The notes beneath the pieces were generated by a model. That model was not told where the DNA came from. It did not search any database and saw nothing but the letters and a program-made list of their open reading frames with translations. The position numbers and the translations under genes are program-made. From Pardosa pseudoannulata (Eukaryota; Arthropoda; Arachnida; Araneae; Lycosidae), in assembly GCA_032207245.1 (NCBI GenBank), contig CM063502.1:46618186-46682185 (forward strand): DNA of 64,000 nucleotides. The letters are read 5' to 3'. Numbering within the stretch: position 1 is the first letter of the stretch; every line of letters starts with the position of its first letter. Below, piece by piece: positions 13,850-24,350 of the stretch.

Positions 13850-14272
13850 GGAGGATTAGCAGCTAAATAAAAGTTTGCTTTTTTGGAGGTCTGTATAAAA
13901 ATCTGACATTGGTATGATAAGTGAGGGAGGCAAGCGGTATCTAAGTCGGTCTCGTAATTAGAGGGTAGCGAGGTCGAGGCTAAAGCTGGCCAAAGATCCA
14001 CCAAGTTCATTAAAAACAGTTGGGCATAAATGGGCTAAAATAGATTCTTGGACGCAATGTCCTCCAAGTTCTTAAATGATACCTCTGATAGGCTAAGCCT
14101 GGGAGTCTTCTGTTTTGTTCCTGCTTAAAAATTGCTAAGACTCATTCTTGAGGCTAATTCAGTCTTCAGCCTTCGTGGTTCCTCGTTCAACGGGAAGGTG
14201 CTTGTTACCCTTATCTCGCATATTGTGGCGGGTCTATTTGACCTAATGTAAGCTTTCCTATACCAGGGGAAG
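13850..14272 (+). mobile_element. Long tRNA-derived SINE, family A (copy 1)
   Basis: Contains the family blocks GAGGCTAAAGCTGGCCAAAG and ATCCACCAAGTTCATTAA near 13975, AATGTCCTCCAAGTTCTTAA near 14058, GGCTAAGCCTGGGAGTCTTC near 14092, TCAGTCTTCAGCCTTCGTGG near 14160, and an end block TTTCCTATACCAGGG near 14255. The same ordered blocks occur at 31.1-31.6 kb on the minus strand and, truncated, at 51.66 kb. The head is degraded here. The minus-strand open frame 13789-14010 is antisense to the SINE and is not a gene. Confidence 0.8.
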
Positions 14273-14499
14273 GAACAATAACAACATGAGCGAGGGAAAA
14301 CAGGAAAGTAATTTCAATTTAACAGAAATTTTCTCCTTTTTATCGATCATATGTATTCTATTACTAGTAACTTATTTTACTTATAAATAAATATTACAAT
14401 TCATAAAATACTTTATATGCTTCAGGGTAGGCGAACTTTTGTGATTTAAAAAAAACTTAAAAAAGATTTTAATAATTACTTACAATATGTGAAGTATAT

Positions 14500-15270
14500 A
14501 ATCCAACGTCGCAAGTTGTTTTCTTATGGGTACATAGTACCTTTCGAGACTTTAAATCTTCACAATAACATCTTTTTTAATGATTTAGCATAAGATTACT
14601 CCGTTAGATTGAATATTTTACAAGTTTTTAATAAATTTGTTGTCTGAAAAAATTATTTAGTTATGTCATTTCAAATAGTATACTTTTAAAGTAACATAAA
14701 AATATACAACAACTGAAAAAAAAAATGAAATTCATTTACTCGCAAAATAACATTTTATGTATATTAGAAGCTAAATTTCTATTTCAAATTGTAGTAAAAT
14801 ATCTTCTTTATTCTTTACACCTAAAATGTTAAAAATCTCTTTCATTTAAAATTTAAAAAAATTTAAAAAATTTAAGAAATCGAAATTTAATATAATATTA
14901 GCTCTTATCGTGCTATAAAATAAAATATATAGCTCATATTAATGTCATTGTAGTTCATAGAAAAAAGTAATAAGTAGTTCTTAAGTGGTATAGAAAATTA
15001 GCATCGAATTTACAAATGCCAAAAGTTATTTTGTGGGTAAGAGAATTTTTATTTTTTAACTCTGTATGCATATTTTATGTTTGTTAAAAATGTATTGCTT
15101 CATAAAAACAAAATTAAATAATTTTCATAAAATTAAACACTTAATAGCGATGTAGAGAAAATTTTATTTTAAACAGATTATAACTTTTTGTTTGAGACTG
15201 AATCAAAAATAGGCTGTTTTAATAATTTTTTTCCGCATGTAAGGTACTATGGCCCATTAAATGTTTTTTT
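14500..15270. repeat. AT-rich dispersed repeat R1, copy A
   Basis: One of four copies sharing the same ordered blocks: CATTTCAAATAGTATACTTT, AACATAAAAATATACA, a run ending in 'ATAAAATAAAATATATAGCTC', 'TATTGCTTCATA..AA', and 'TGAATCAAAAATAGGCTG' followed by 'AGGTACTATGG'. The consistent block order argues for a real repeat unit and against shared AT composition alone. Confidence 0.6.
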
Positions 15271-15959
15271 TTGTTTTAAAATACGTTTAAACAGAGTTTT
15301 TAGAGATAAAACCCAATGAAATGTTTACTCTGAAATAGTGCATGATTTATGGTAGTTACTTTATTTACTCCTGCTATTTTCCTCCACTTTTATGTATGAG
15401 TATGTTTCTCATCAAAACACACAGCATATTTATTCGCTGCTTGTCACAACGACACGAAAGTGAACTCTAGCATCCTTTATAATAGATTCTGCGTTTCTTC
15501 AGAAATGTTCATGAGAGTGATTTGATTTAATTACTGCTGTGAGGAATAACAATGCTAATATATCGTGCTGAAACTGCCACTTATTCGTTAAGTAGTAGAA
15601 TACGATGACTTCGTCAGTCTGTTTATTCAATCTTTCCTTTGTTCTGCAAAACAAATTGAAAATGCATTCCGAAGCATAATAAGCAAGAAATGGAAGTCTA
15701 TAAATTAGGAAAGAGCGTTGAAGTTAGTCTGAAATCAGGGTTTGTTAAATCTAATTGCATATCAGGCTTTACAGAATTATTTGTTATAATTATTACAGTC
15801 GACTGACTCTCAAAGGCACTTTTATTTTGATTAGAATTTTGAGGTCAAGCTTCAAATGTTAATTTCGTTACAGAATTGCATTATTTATAAGGTATAGAGA
15901 AGAATTGACTTGGAGCCAATTTTAGAAATATGATAGGTTAGTTTTTAAAATATTCTTAA

Positions 15960-16640
15960 ATTTTTTAGTTAAAGAGACCTTTTGAGGCTTAAAATCTTCA
16001 TAATAACAGACTATTTCCGAATCATAATTAAATAAAAAATAATATAATCCTTTCGGATTGAATTTTTTTGCAAGTTCTTTTATAACGGTCAAACTTTAAA
16101 ACAACTATATAGTCAAGTAGTATATTTCTTTTTACAATAACATAAAAATATACATCAAAGGAAATTCAATCACCCACAAGTTAACTTATGAAAATCCAAA
16201 AAATATGATATTACAATTTTTTTTTATCAAATTGGAGTTACATATCTGTTTTATTCCATAAACAATTTTAAAGGGAAAAGAAATCTTTAATTAAAAGTAA
16301 TCAAGTAATTGATAAGAAACTGAAAAAATTAAAAAGTAGACTTTATCATACTATAAGATGAAATATATACCTTTTATTAATAAAATGAGATTTAAAAAAT
16401 GTAAAAGATAGATATATTTTTTTAATATCAAAATTTATTTTTTAATTCACAAAGTTCAAAAATTATTTCACTGGTAAGTGGATTTATATTTTTTGGCATA
16501 CATATTGTGTTTTTTTAGTATTGCTTCATATAACAATAGCTTGTTCTATATTGAATCAAAAATCGGCTGGTAAAAAATTCAGCTCGAAAGATACTGTGCT
16601 CTCTTATCTTTTGAACTATAACATCTTTAAATAACACATT
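15960..16640. repeat. AT-rich dispersed repeat R1, copy B
   Basis: Same ordered blocks as the 14.5-kb copy: 'CTTAAAATCTTCATAATAAC', 'AGTAGTATATTTCTTTTTAC', 'AACATAAAAATATACATC', 'TATAAGATGAAATATATACC', 'TATTGCTTCATATAAC', 'TGAATCAAAAATCGGCTGG', and 'AGCTCGAAAGATACTGTG'. Confidence 0.6.
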
Positions 16641-16689
16641 ATTTTTGATTTCTCATTAAAAAAAGTTCTACTTCTATTAGAGTCAATTG

Positions 16690-17345
16690 TTTATAAGTTC
16701 TTTGATAACTTTCTAATATTGAAAAAAGGTATTTAGTTTTAAATTTTCAAATAGTATATTTTTTAAAATAACATAAAAGATATACAACAAATGAAACAAG
16801 TAAAATTGAGTTACCTGAAAACTTTTGAGATTTGTAAATTAGACATTAAATGTTTGTATAAAATTAGAGCAAAATAACCGCTTTATTTTGTAAACAAAAA
16901 TTTTAAATGTATCCCATTTCAAATTTTAAATAATTATTCTTTTAAGAAAGTGAAAAGTGTAAAAAATATCTTTTTATCATACATAAAACAAAATATATCG
17001 CTCTCATTCATATAACTGAAGTTCACCTAATAAAAAGTTAATTATCTTCTATTTGATATAAAAAACTAGTTTCTAATTTTCATATTTAAAAATCTGTTTT
17101 GAGGATTTATTTTCTTTCGCTTATGGATTTAATTTTTTCGCTTGTTGTATATATTTTACGTTTTTTAAATGTATTACTTCGTATAATAAAACCAAATAAT
17201 GTTTATAAAGTTACACCCTTATGAATGAAGCAGGAAAAATTTTATTCTAAACTAAGTCGAACATATTATTTTATATTGAATCAAAAAATGGCTGTTGTGA
17301 CGAAGATCTTCTAGCTCAGAAGATACTAGTCCTTTTAATTTGCTC
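16690..17345. repeat. AT-rich dispersed repeat R1, copy C
   Basis: Blocks 'TTTTCAAATAGTATATTTTT', 'AACATAAAAGATATACAAC', 'CATAAAACAAAATATATCGC', 'TATTACTTCGTATAATAAAA', 'TGAATCAAAAAATGGCTG' and 'AGCTCAGAAGATACTAG' follow the same order as copies A and B, with B and C almost adjacent. Confidence 0.6.
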
Positions 17346-17349
17346 TTGA

Positions 17350-18350
17350 AAAATACTTTTTCAAAATTCATTAATAAACTGAAATAAGTTCCATACTTGT
17401 TTAAGGTGAAAAATATTTTAAACGGAAATATTTAGAGATCTTCAGTTAAGCTCTAATTTGCCTGATGATTTTGATGGATTTGCCGTAGATCATATATCAT
17501 GAATACAATGTTAATTTTTCGGAGGGCGAGATCTCTACACATTATTTTATTGATCATAGAGAAATAAATAAGGAAATATTTGTTAAATTTCGTCTCGTAA
17601 ACGCAATGCATATTTAAAAAAGTAACTACTCCTATTTTCTGACATTTTAGTCAAACATCCTGTTTCTGTCAAAGAGCATGATGACAGTCACAGCTGGCTA
17701 CAAAGTAAAAGCAGCTTGTATAGAATTCAGTGAAAAGCGGACAAAAATGTTATTATTTCTCATTACATATTATTAAATACAACCTTTGGAATCCACAGTT
17801 AAAGCATGTGTTCTTTTCAAATGTAAAACAGACGGAAATAACGTTATTAGTGCTGATTCCCCTTTTAAAAAATGACTTTTGATTTTATGATGCAAGGCAT
17901 TTGTTCGTATTTTATAGCTTCTGAAATATTTTCTTTCCTTGTAGTTTATTGCACTAATGGTATTGATTAATGTTTTTGTATGTACTTGACTGTATTTTGG
18001 AGAGTTTTTCTTTGACAATAGACAATGGACGTTTTAAAGCAATATAAGATAGTCATAAATATAGATTTAAATTTTATATTTTTATATAATTATTTTAGAT
18101 AGTATAGGGCATAATAGTAAAATCACCGTGAAAATGTGTTTTATGAAGATTAATTTTCTCATTATTACGTATAAAGTAGAATGTGGATTCATATTAATTT
18201 ATAATTAAAAGAAAATAATTAGTCATAGGAATGAAGATTATACTTTTTCCGTTATTATGTGCATAAAGTAAATTATACATTCATGGTAAATATCAAATCA
18301 ATATTTCTTCTTTGTAAAATTTAGAAAATAATTAATAGTAGAAAATGTTG
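17350..18350. other. AT-rich stretch, nothing recognised
   Basis: No domain, splice-bounded exon or repeat unit recognised. The minus-strand open frame at 17773-18018 has no identifiable similarity. Confidence 0.5.
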
Positions 18351-18354
18351 CTAG

Positions 18355-19105
18355 AATCTTTTTATTCTGCATTTGAATTATAAATTGAAATTGTTGAACT
18401 TTTATTTTAATTTAATTTATTTAATATTTTTACTTTTGAGAATTTTATGGCTTATCTTCGGAACTTACTTATGAAGAATTTTTATTTAAATATTTGAACA
18501 TACAAGAAAAAAAATGAAGATTTTTCCTTTGTGCATCATAGTGTATTTTAGTAGTCTAATAATGTTTTTAGTTTCTTTTGATATTTATTCTTCTTTAGAG
18601 AACTCGATAAAGAATGCATTTGAATTATAAATTGAAATTGCTGAATCTTTATTTTAATTTTATTATTTTTTATTTTTTTTTTATTTTTGAGAATTTTACG
18701 GCTTATCTTCGAAACTTAATTATGAAGAAATTTTATTTAAATATTTGAACATACAAGAAAAAAAATGAAGATTTTCCTTTGTGCATCATAGCGTATTTTA
18801 GTAGTCTAACAATGTTTTTAGTTTCTTTTGCTACTTATTCTTCTTTAGAGAACTTTTTATTCTGCATTTGAATTATAAATTGAAATTGTTGAATCTTTAT
18901 TTTAATTTAATTTATTTTATATTTTTATTTTTGAGTATTTGACGGCTTATCTTCGGAACTTAATTATGAAGAATTTTTATTTAAATATTTGAACATACAA
19001 GAAAAAAATGAAGATTTTCCTTTGTGCATCATAGCGTATTTTAGTAGTCTAACAATGTTTTTAGTTTCTTTTGCTACTTATTCTTCTTCAGAGAACTTGA
19101 TAAAG
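18355..19105. repeat. 247-bp tandem repeat, three near-identical units
   Basis: TGCATTTGAATTATAAATTG occurs at 18368, 18615 and 18863 (periods 247 and 248). Units share CGGCTTATCTTCGGAACTTA, TTGAACATACAAGAAAAAAA, TTTGTGCATCATAGCGTATT and TTTTAGTAGTCTAACAATG with few differences. The high similarity points to a recent expansion. There is no coding frame. Confidence 0.93.
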
Positions 19106-19679
19106 ATGAGTATGCATGATGTTATTTTGAAATTCCGGGAGTCTCTTGAATAATTTCAGTTACTTGTGAAAACAATCTATCACATCTCTATTCATATAAA
19201 TAAATTCTCTCCCAAACTGCAGTACAAGCGGTATAAATTTCACATTCTGCTAAAACTGTCATCAAATGTCTCAAATCTAAATCTTTGGGATGAAATCTGC
19301 ATATGATGATCAGATGAAGAAATGAGGTTATAAAATTTGAATTCTAAAGAATTTATGCGATCAGTACTTCGTGCGTCACAGATTGTAATATTCGCTTTAA
19401 TAATTTTCTACTATTGATGAAAGATCTTTCTTTCTAGTTTTGGGGGGAATTTGCAATTTAATCACAAGAACTTAGCAGTTTAGAAAACTTAAATAAGTTA
19501 GAAAAAGTTATGAGTATGCTAAGTTAAAACCAATTATCATTTGATAAATCTGGTATTCTAATATAGTAGAAAATGTATCTAAAATTCCATTTAATTTTTA
19601 ATCAGCAGGATTCTTGCCGAATTATTTTTTACCTATATAATTCATCAAATATTTTAATAATTTTAACAGATTTAAAAGT

Positions 19680-20530
19680 TTAAACAATGTGCAGTTATGA
19701 GCTGTCTTACAAAAATCCTAGTGATTTAAATTGTATCTGGTGAGCATTGGAGAATTATTAAGAATTATATTGTTGCTTATTTATTTATTGTTAGAACCAA
19801 CAGATTCTTTAAGTTATTAAGCAAGTTAATAGGAAATATGCATCTGTGTTCATATATTTAAAACCAGTTATAATTAGATGAATATGATATTCTGATATAA
19901 TAACAGATGTAATTAAAATTTCGTATTATTTTAATTAGGAAGATAAATACCGTATTATTTTTTCAGCCAGTGAAATCCATGAAATATTTAGATCACTTTA
20001 AAAAAATCTTGATTTTAAATGTTTAGTGAGGAATTTTTCCGAATACTAGTTAAGAACTGACATCGGAATTACCCCAATAAAATTTTAGTCATTGAGCAGA
20101 TATGAGCTACCTTATAAAAATCATATAATTATTTTTGGATAGCATTGGAGAATTATTTGAGAATTAGATCACTTAAAAAAATCTTGATTTTAAATGTTTA
20201 GTGAGGAATTTTTCCGAATACTAGTTACGAACTGACATAGAAATTGCCCCAATAAAATTTTAATCATTGGGAAGATATGAGCTACCTTATAAAAATCATA
20301 CAATTAATTTTGGACAGTATTGGAGAATAATTTGAGAATTAGAGAGATTGTTGCTGAAAACCGACAGATGTTTTTAAATTAAAATTTTACCACTAAATTT
20401 TAAACAATGTATAGTTATGAGCTACCTTATAAATAATCTTTTTAATTATATCTAGGAAGCATTAGAGAATTACTGAGAATTTAGTATTTCTGCTGAGAAA
20501 CGACAGAGCATTTTCGAGAATTAAAGTTTT
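19680..20530. repeat. 176-bp tandem pair flanked by older related units
   Basis: Units 19989-20164 and 20165-20340 are nearly identical; both carry TAGATCACTTAAAAAAATCT, GTTTAGTGAGGAATTTTTCC and GATATGAGCTACCTTATAAA. Older relatives with 'CAGTTATGAGCTGTCTTAC' and 'GCATTGGAGAATTATTAAG' lie at about 19680-19790 and 20390-20510. The array therefore has at least four units of different age. Confidence 0.85.
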
Positions 20531-20539
20531 CATTATAAA

Positions 20540-21305
20540 TGCTTTATTTGATTTATCATCATATAAAAATTTCTGTTACTTTTTGAATAAACTTTTTATA
20601 AGTTTATTCAAATTTTGATAGCAATCTAAATTTTGAAAAATTGTTCATATTTGTAATTTGTAGTAACATATCTTTAAAAAGTACAAAAAATATACACTAA
20701 ATTTAAAAAATGAAATTTCCCTACGAGAAAGATAAATTTTGAAATCCATATACTAAACAATTAAAAGTAGTCGAATTAAAGTAAAATATTTATAAATTAT
20801 TCTTAATTAATCTGAATACTAAAACTGTTTAAGTTTATTCTGTAAATTAAAATTTCAAAGCTATATTCTAAAATTAAAAAAAAATTAAACTGTTAAAAAA
20901 TTTAAAATTTAAAGAAAGGGAGTGTATTATGCTATAACGTGTTTTACACTGATCGTATTAAAATAATTTTATTTCACATATTAAAAGGGATGTTAGATTT
21001 TATTTTATGTTCAGAGAATTTGTTTATAATTTACATATTTAAAAAATTGCGAGTAGATATCTGTTTTTCTCAATTAATGTATATATTTTATTAACAATAA
21101 ATACTTTTAATATAATCTATTAAAAGCATTTATTACTATATGTAATAAAACTAAATAAATTTTATAAAATTAGATCCTTTTCACGATCTAGGAAAAATTG
21201 TACTCTAAACAAATCTCAGATTTTTACTTTGTAATGAACAAAAATCCGGTGTTATAATTAAAACATTTCAGCTCAAAAGGCTACTATATCCCTTTAAATT
21301 AAAAA
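20540..21305. repeat. AT-rich dispersed repeat R1, copy D
   Basis: Carries the R1 blocks 'GTACAAAAAATATACAC', 'GTGTATTATGCTATAACG', 'TTATTACTATATGTAATAAA', 'GTACTCTAAACAAATCTC' and 'TTTCAGCTCAAAAGGCTACT'. It is the most diverged of the four copies. Confidence 0.5.
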
Positions 21306-21819
21306 TTTACCAACAATATGTATCTGTAAATGTTTTGTTATTGATTGAAACGTTTTACATATCTTTAAAATTTATATGAAATTTTCAGCTTTTATATACA
21401 AAAAACCTTTCCTTGGTGTAAGATTCTATTGCATGAATAATATTTTTGTTCCTATAAGACATTTGTCTCTCTTTTAGTTATTCCGATAGCATACAGTCTT
21501 TAAAATCTGCCTTTAACATAACATATGCCACGGAATACGAATTATAATTTGTGATATGAGGTATTATCTTTCTCAGCTTGCAACTGCTTTACTTTAAGGT
21601 AATGGTATATGTCTGAGCATCATTAATAATTGTAGCATAATTCTGCATGATTGAATTTTGCTTACAGGCATTTCTAGTCTTAGTTTCTCATTATGCATTC
21701 TATAAATAAATGTTTGCTATGTTTCCTGTTAAATTCAAAACGGCACTTTTCTTTTTCCCATCTCTTAGTTATTTGTTTTTACTTGGTCACTCGTTGCTCG
21801 AAATGCGTTACGTTGAAGC

Positions 21820-21827
21820 TATAAATA
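21820..21827 (+). promoter_or_regulatory. Possible TATA box
   Basis: TATAAATA lies 34 bases upstream of the ATG at 21861. A start site about 30 bases downstream would leave a 5' leader of roughly ten bases, which is short. TATA-like words are frequent in this DNA, so support is weak. Confidence 0.25.
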
Positions 21828-21860
21828 ATGGATTTGCGCGCCTAAGTAAAAGCATCGTCA

Positions 21861-22139
21861 ATGAAATCTACTTTTCCTGAAGGGCTGATAAAAGATGCAG
21901 TTGACCCTGACCCATTAAGCACCGCTTCTCCTCCGTACATAAAAGAGAACTCTACTGTTTCCGAAAATTCCTCGAGAATAATGATAAATGAAAGTTTTAT
22001 TCTTTTCAGTGAAAGGAAATATTTACGAAACTCGATCATCCTGATTTCATACAGTGTGTCAAACACAGTTCGACTTTCATCAAACCTACATTGCTGTGCA
22101 TATGAGTGTGCATCGTATCTGCCACAGCTTGGGCTTTAA
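21861..22139 (+). CDS. Candidate first coding exon, serine/asparagine-rich N-terminus
   Basis: Open frame of 92 codons in a locally GC-richer patch. Residues 1-45 are polar and acidic with three N-glycosylation sequons (NST, NSS, NES) and a Pro/Ser run, as expected for an extracellular N-terminus of a class A GPCR. It is on the same strand as the CCK-like receptor exons and 10.6 kb upstream of the TM3-TM4 exon, so it could be that gene's exon 1. There is no TM1 in it and no strong donor: GTGAAA near 22009 and GTGTGT near 22055 are only possible sites. If it is an exon, it probably ends before the open frame does. It may equally be a chance open frame or a repeat fragment. The minus-strand open frame 21842-22066 is its antisense shadow. 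Confidence 0.3.
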   Translation: MKSTFPEGLIKDAVDPDPLSTASPPYIKENSTVSENSSRIMINESFILFSERKYLRNSIILISYSVSNTVRLSSNLHCCAYECASYLPQLGL

Positions 22140-22244
22140 CAATATTCATGTCCGAACAATGGAACAGTACCTTCTGAATGGTATCAAATAATCAAAATTT
22201 CATTGTTGTTGTTGTTACCTATGTTCCATACATTTTATCCACAC

Positions 22245-22332
22245 CCTGGCGAATGATGAGCGAATAGGTAGGGCGCTGCTCTTCGGTACCAGTGTTCGTG
22301 AGTTCAAATCTCACTATCGGTGTAATTAGCTG
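22245..22332 (+). mobile_element. tRNA-derived SINE, family B head (copy 2)
   Basis: Matches the family head GAATAGGTAGGGCGCTG, then CTCTTCGGTACCAGTGTTCG and a good B-box GAGTTCAAATCTC. The usual GGAATCGGCTTTAAG middle and tail are missing, so only the tRNA-like head remains. Confidence 0.7.
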
Positions 22333-22620
22333 TTTATGACATTCTAAATAATTTGAATGGTGAATTTTATCATATATCTCTTATCTGGCTGGAAGTATCT
22401 GTTATCAGTTTTCAAAAGTTCTGGGGAATTTTTTTCTTTATATATTTACTAAACTAATTTTTTTAGACATTTACTAAAAGGCATGCAAATTGCTCATTAT
22501 TCTTATCTAAATATGGATTATTCTGGCTAACCGATTATGGAATTATCTGTTTATGACACCATGACTAAATGTTTTGAAAGGTGAATTTTTTAAGTTACCT
22601 TTCTTCCGCCAGACTATAAT
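22329..22620. repeat. Diverged direct repeat, about 218 bp apart
   Basis: 'GCTGTTTATGACATTCTAAA' plus 'GGTGAATTTTATCATATATC' at about 22329-22385 recurs as 'TCTGTTTATGACACCATGAC' plus 'GGTGAATTTTTTAAGTTACC' at about 22547-22605. Probably an old tandem duplication. Confidence 0.55.
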
Positions 22621-23945
22621 TATTAACTGGATTGTTCATTAACTTTATTATTAAAACTATTTTAATAATAATGGTAATGAACCCATTGCATGAATACACG
22701 CAAAACATTTCTTGTTTATAGTTTTTTTTTAAGTGACAAAGAGTGCTGAATGAGAAATCACACCTTTTCTACCCATTTTACCCCACTAAACTCTACACTA
22801 TGAATAATTAAATTTCTGTGTAATTTATATGATATTGCTAAGCGAGAAAGAAACGAATACAAAATATTGTCATAGGAGTCCTGTATTAAATCTGTTCCTT
22901 TATAAACTTCTCCTCTCATGTTATCTTTTCTAACTTGGAAAAAAAATTCAGACCACTTCTTTATATATATAGCAATCTATTCCTTTTTACTTGTAACATT
23001 AAATTTATTTTCTTTGAATTTTCCCGTAATACCACTAGTATAATGTTTCGTATTTATTCAAAATTAATTAATAGCGATATTAATTATAGCTAACTCTGTG
23101 ACTAAAACTTTACCACATGACTTTTAATAATCTAAACTTGATATAGATGTCATACAGCCCCCTCTGGTATCTTTTGATATTTTCGTGCTATTTTGAAATT
23201 TCAGTATTGTAAACCATACTTTTTTGTGACCTCTCATTTTTCTAGAAACACATTTCACACGCTTTACCTATTTTTACAACGATTTCTGCAACCATCATTT
23301 CTCGAACTGTTTTCCATGTCTGACTCTTTGAAAAATAATGGATCGAGATATCTTTAAAAATTAAATAGTATGGGAAAAACTTTTCCTATTTTAGTGTAAT
23401 TTAAATTTCAATACAAGTGTAAATGAAACCATTTAACTTTGTAGTATAATTTAGTAAATTATTATCACTGTACTAAATACTAACCATAAAAACGTACAAT
23501 GGATCAATAAGTAAAGAAAACAATCATATTATTTTTATAACATTTACTGTTCGTAACTCCATTATACTCTGGTAATGGACAGAGTATAACATTGTTACGA
23601 ACAAAAACTAATTTTGACATCCTAACAAATTTTACTCAGCAAACAGCTTGAAACTGGGATAAAACAGAAATGAAACTATAGAAAAATAAAGAGTTAACAA
23701 TTCATTTACTTAAAAACAGATAGTTTCGATTCCAATGGAAAGAATAAAAATAAAAAAAAACAAAATTAATGATCTCGTCCGAAGATGTCAATACACCTTC
23801 ACAATAAATCAGGCATGAAAAACTAAATGGCGATTCTGAAGTAATCAGATTGTTGTATGATTTGGAATTGCTGTGCTCAGGATTAAAGCAAACCTGGACT
23901 CTCAAAACTAACTTTTATTGTTGTTAATTGATTTCGGGAAAATGC
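22621..23945. other. AT-rich stretch, nothing recognised
   Basis: No supported gene or repeat boundary. I looked here for an exon with TM1-TM2 of the receptor and did not find one. Confidence 0.45.
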
Positions 23946-23949
23946 AATG

Positions 23950-24350
23950 TCAATTTCTGTATAAATAAAATGATAGAATTTTATGGGTCTGTCCGCGCAA
24001 TGCGGAGAACTAATGAGTGTATTGAAGAGAGGTATTTCCTTTTTTAAATTTCTTCGAAATATCAGTTCAGCTTAGACTATTCTTCTTTTCGAAATTCTAA
24101 TTAGCTTTTACTTCTTAATGTTTACGCGATTTTTTTTCAGTTTGGCATCTTTCTAGAGACTCGAATGAAAGCCAGAGAAATAGACGTGTGGTCCGGTATC
24201 TGCTATATAAATATAATCATAGGATTTTACTTGTTTGTGTGAGTATCAAAAATAACGGAATGCATTGAAGTTTTTTAAATTTCTTCATAATGGCTTCCCA
24301 ATTAATTTAGTCTTTTTCTTTCGAAATTCGAATGAGCTTTTTTTCTAAAA
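23950..24350. repeat. Diverged tandem duplication, about 250 bp period
   Basis: Two units share 'ATAAAATGATAGAATTTTAT' / 'ATAATCATAGGATTTTACTT', then 'GTGTATTGAAG' / 'ATGCATTGAAG', 'TTTTTTAAATTTCTTC', and a 'TCTTTTCGAAATTCTAATTA' / 'TCTTTCGAAATTCGAATGAG' block. Substitutions are frequent, so the duplication is old. Confidence 0.55.

Noticed and set aside
13789..14010. 73-codon minus-strand frame as a gene
   Set aside because: Antisense to a family A SINE copy.
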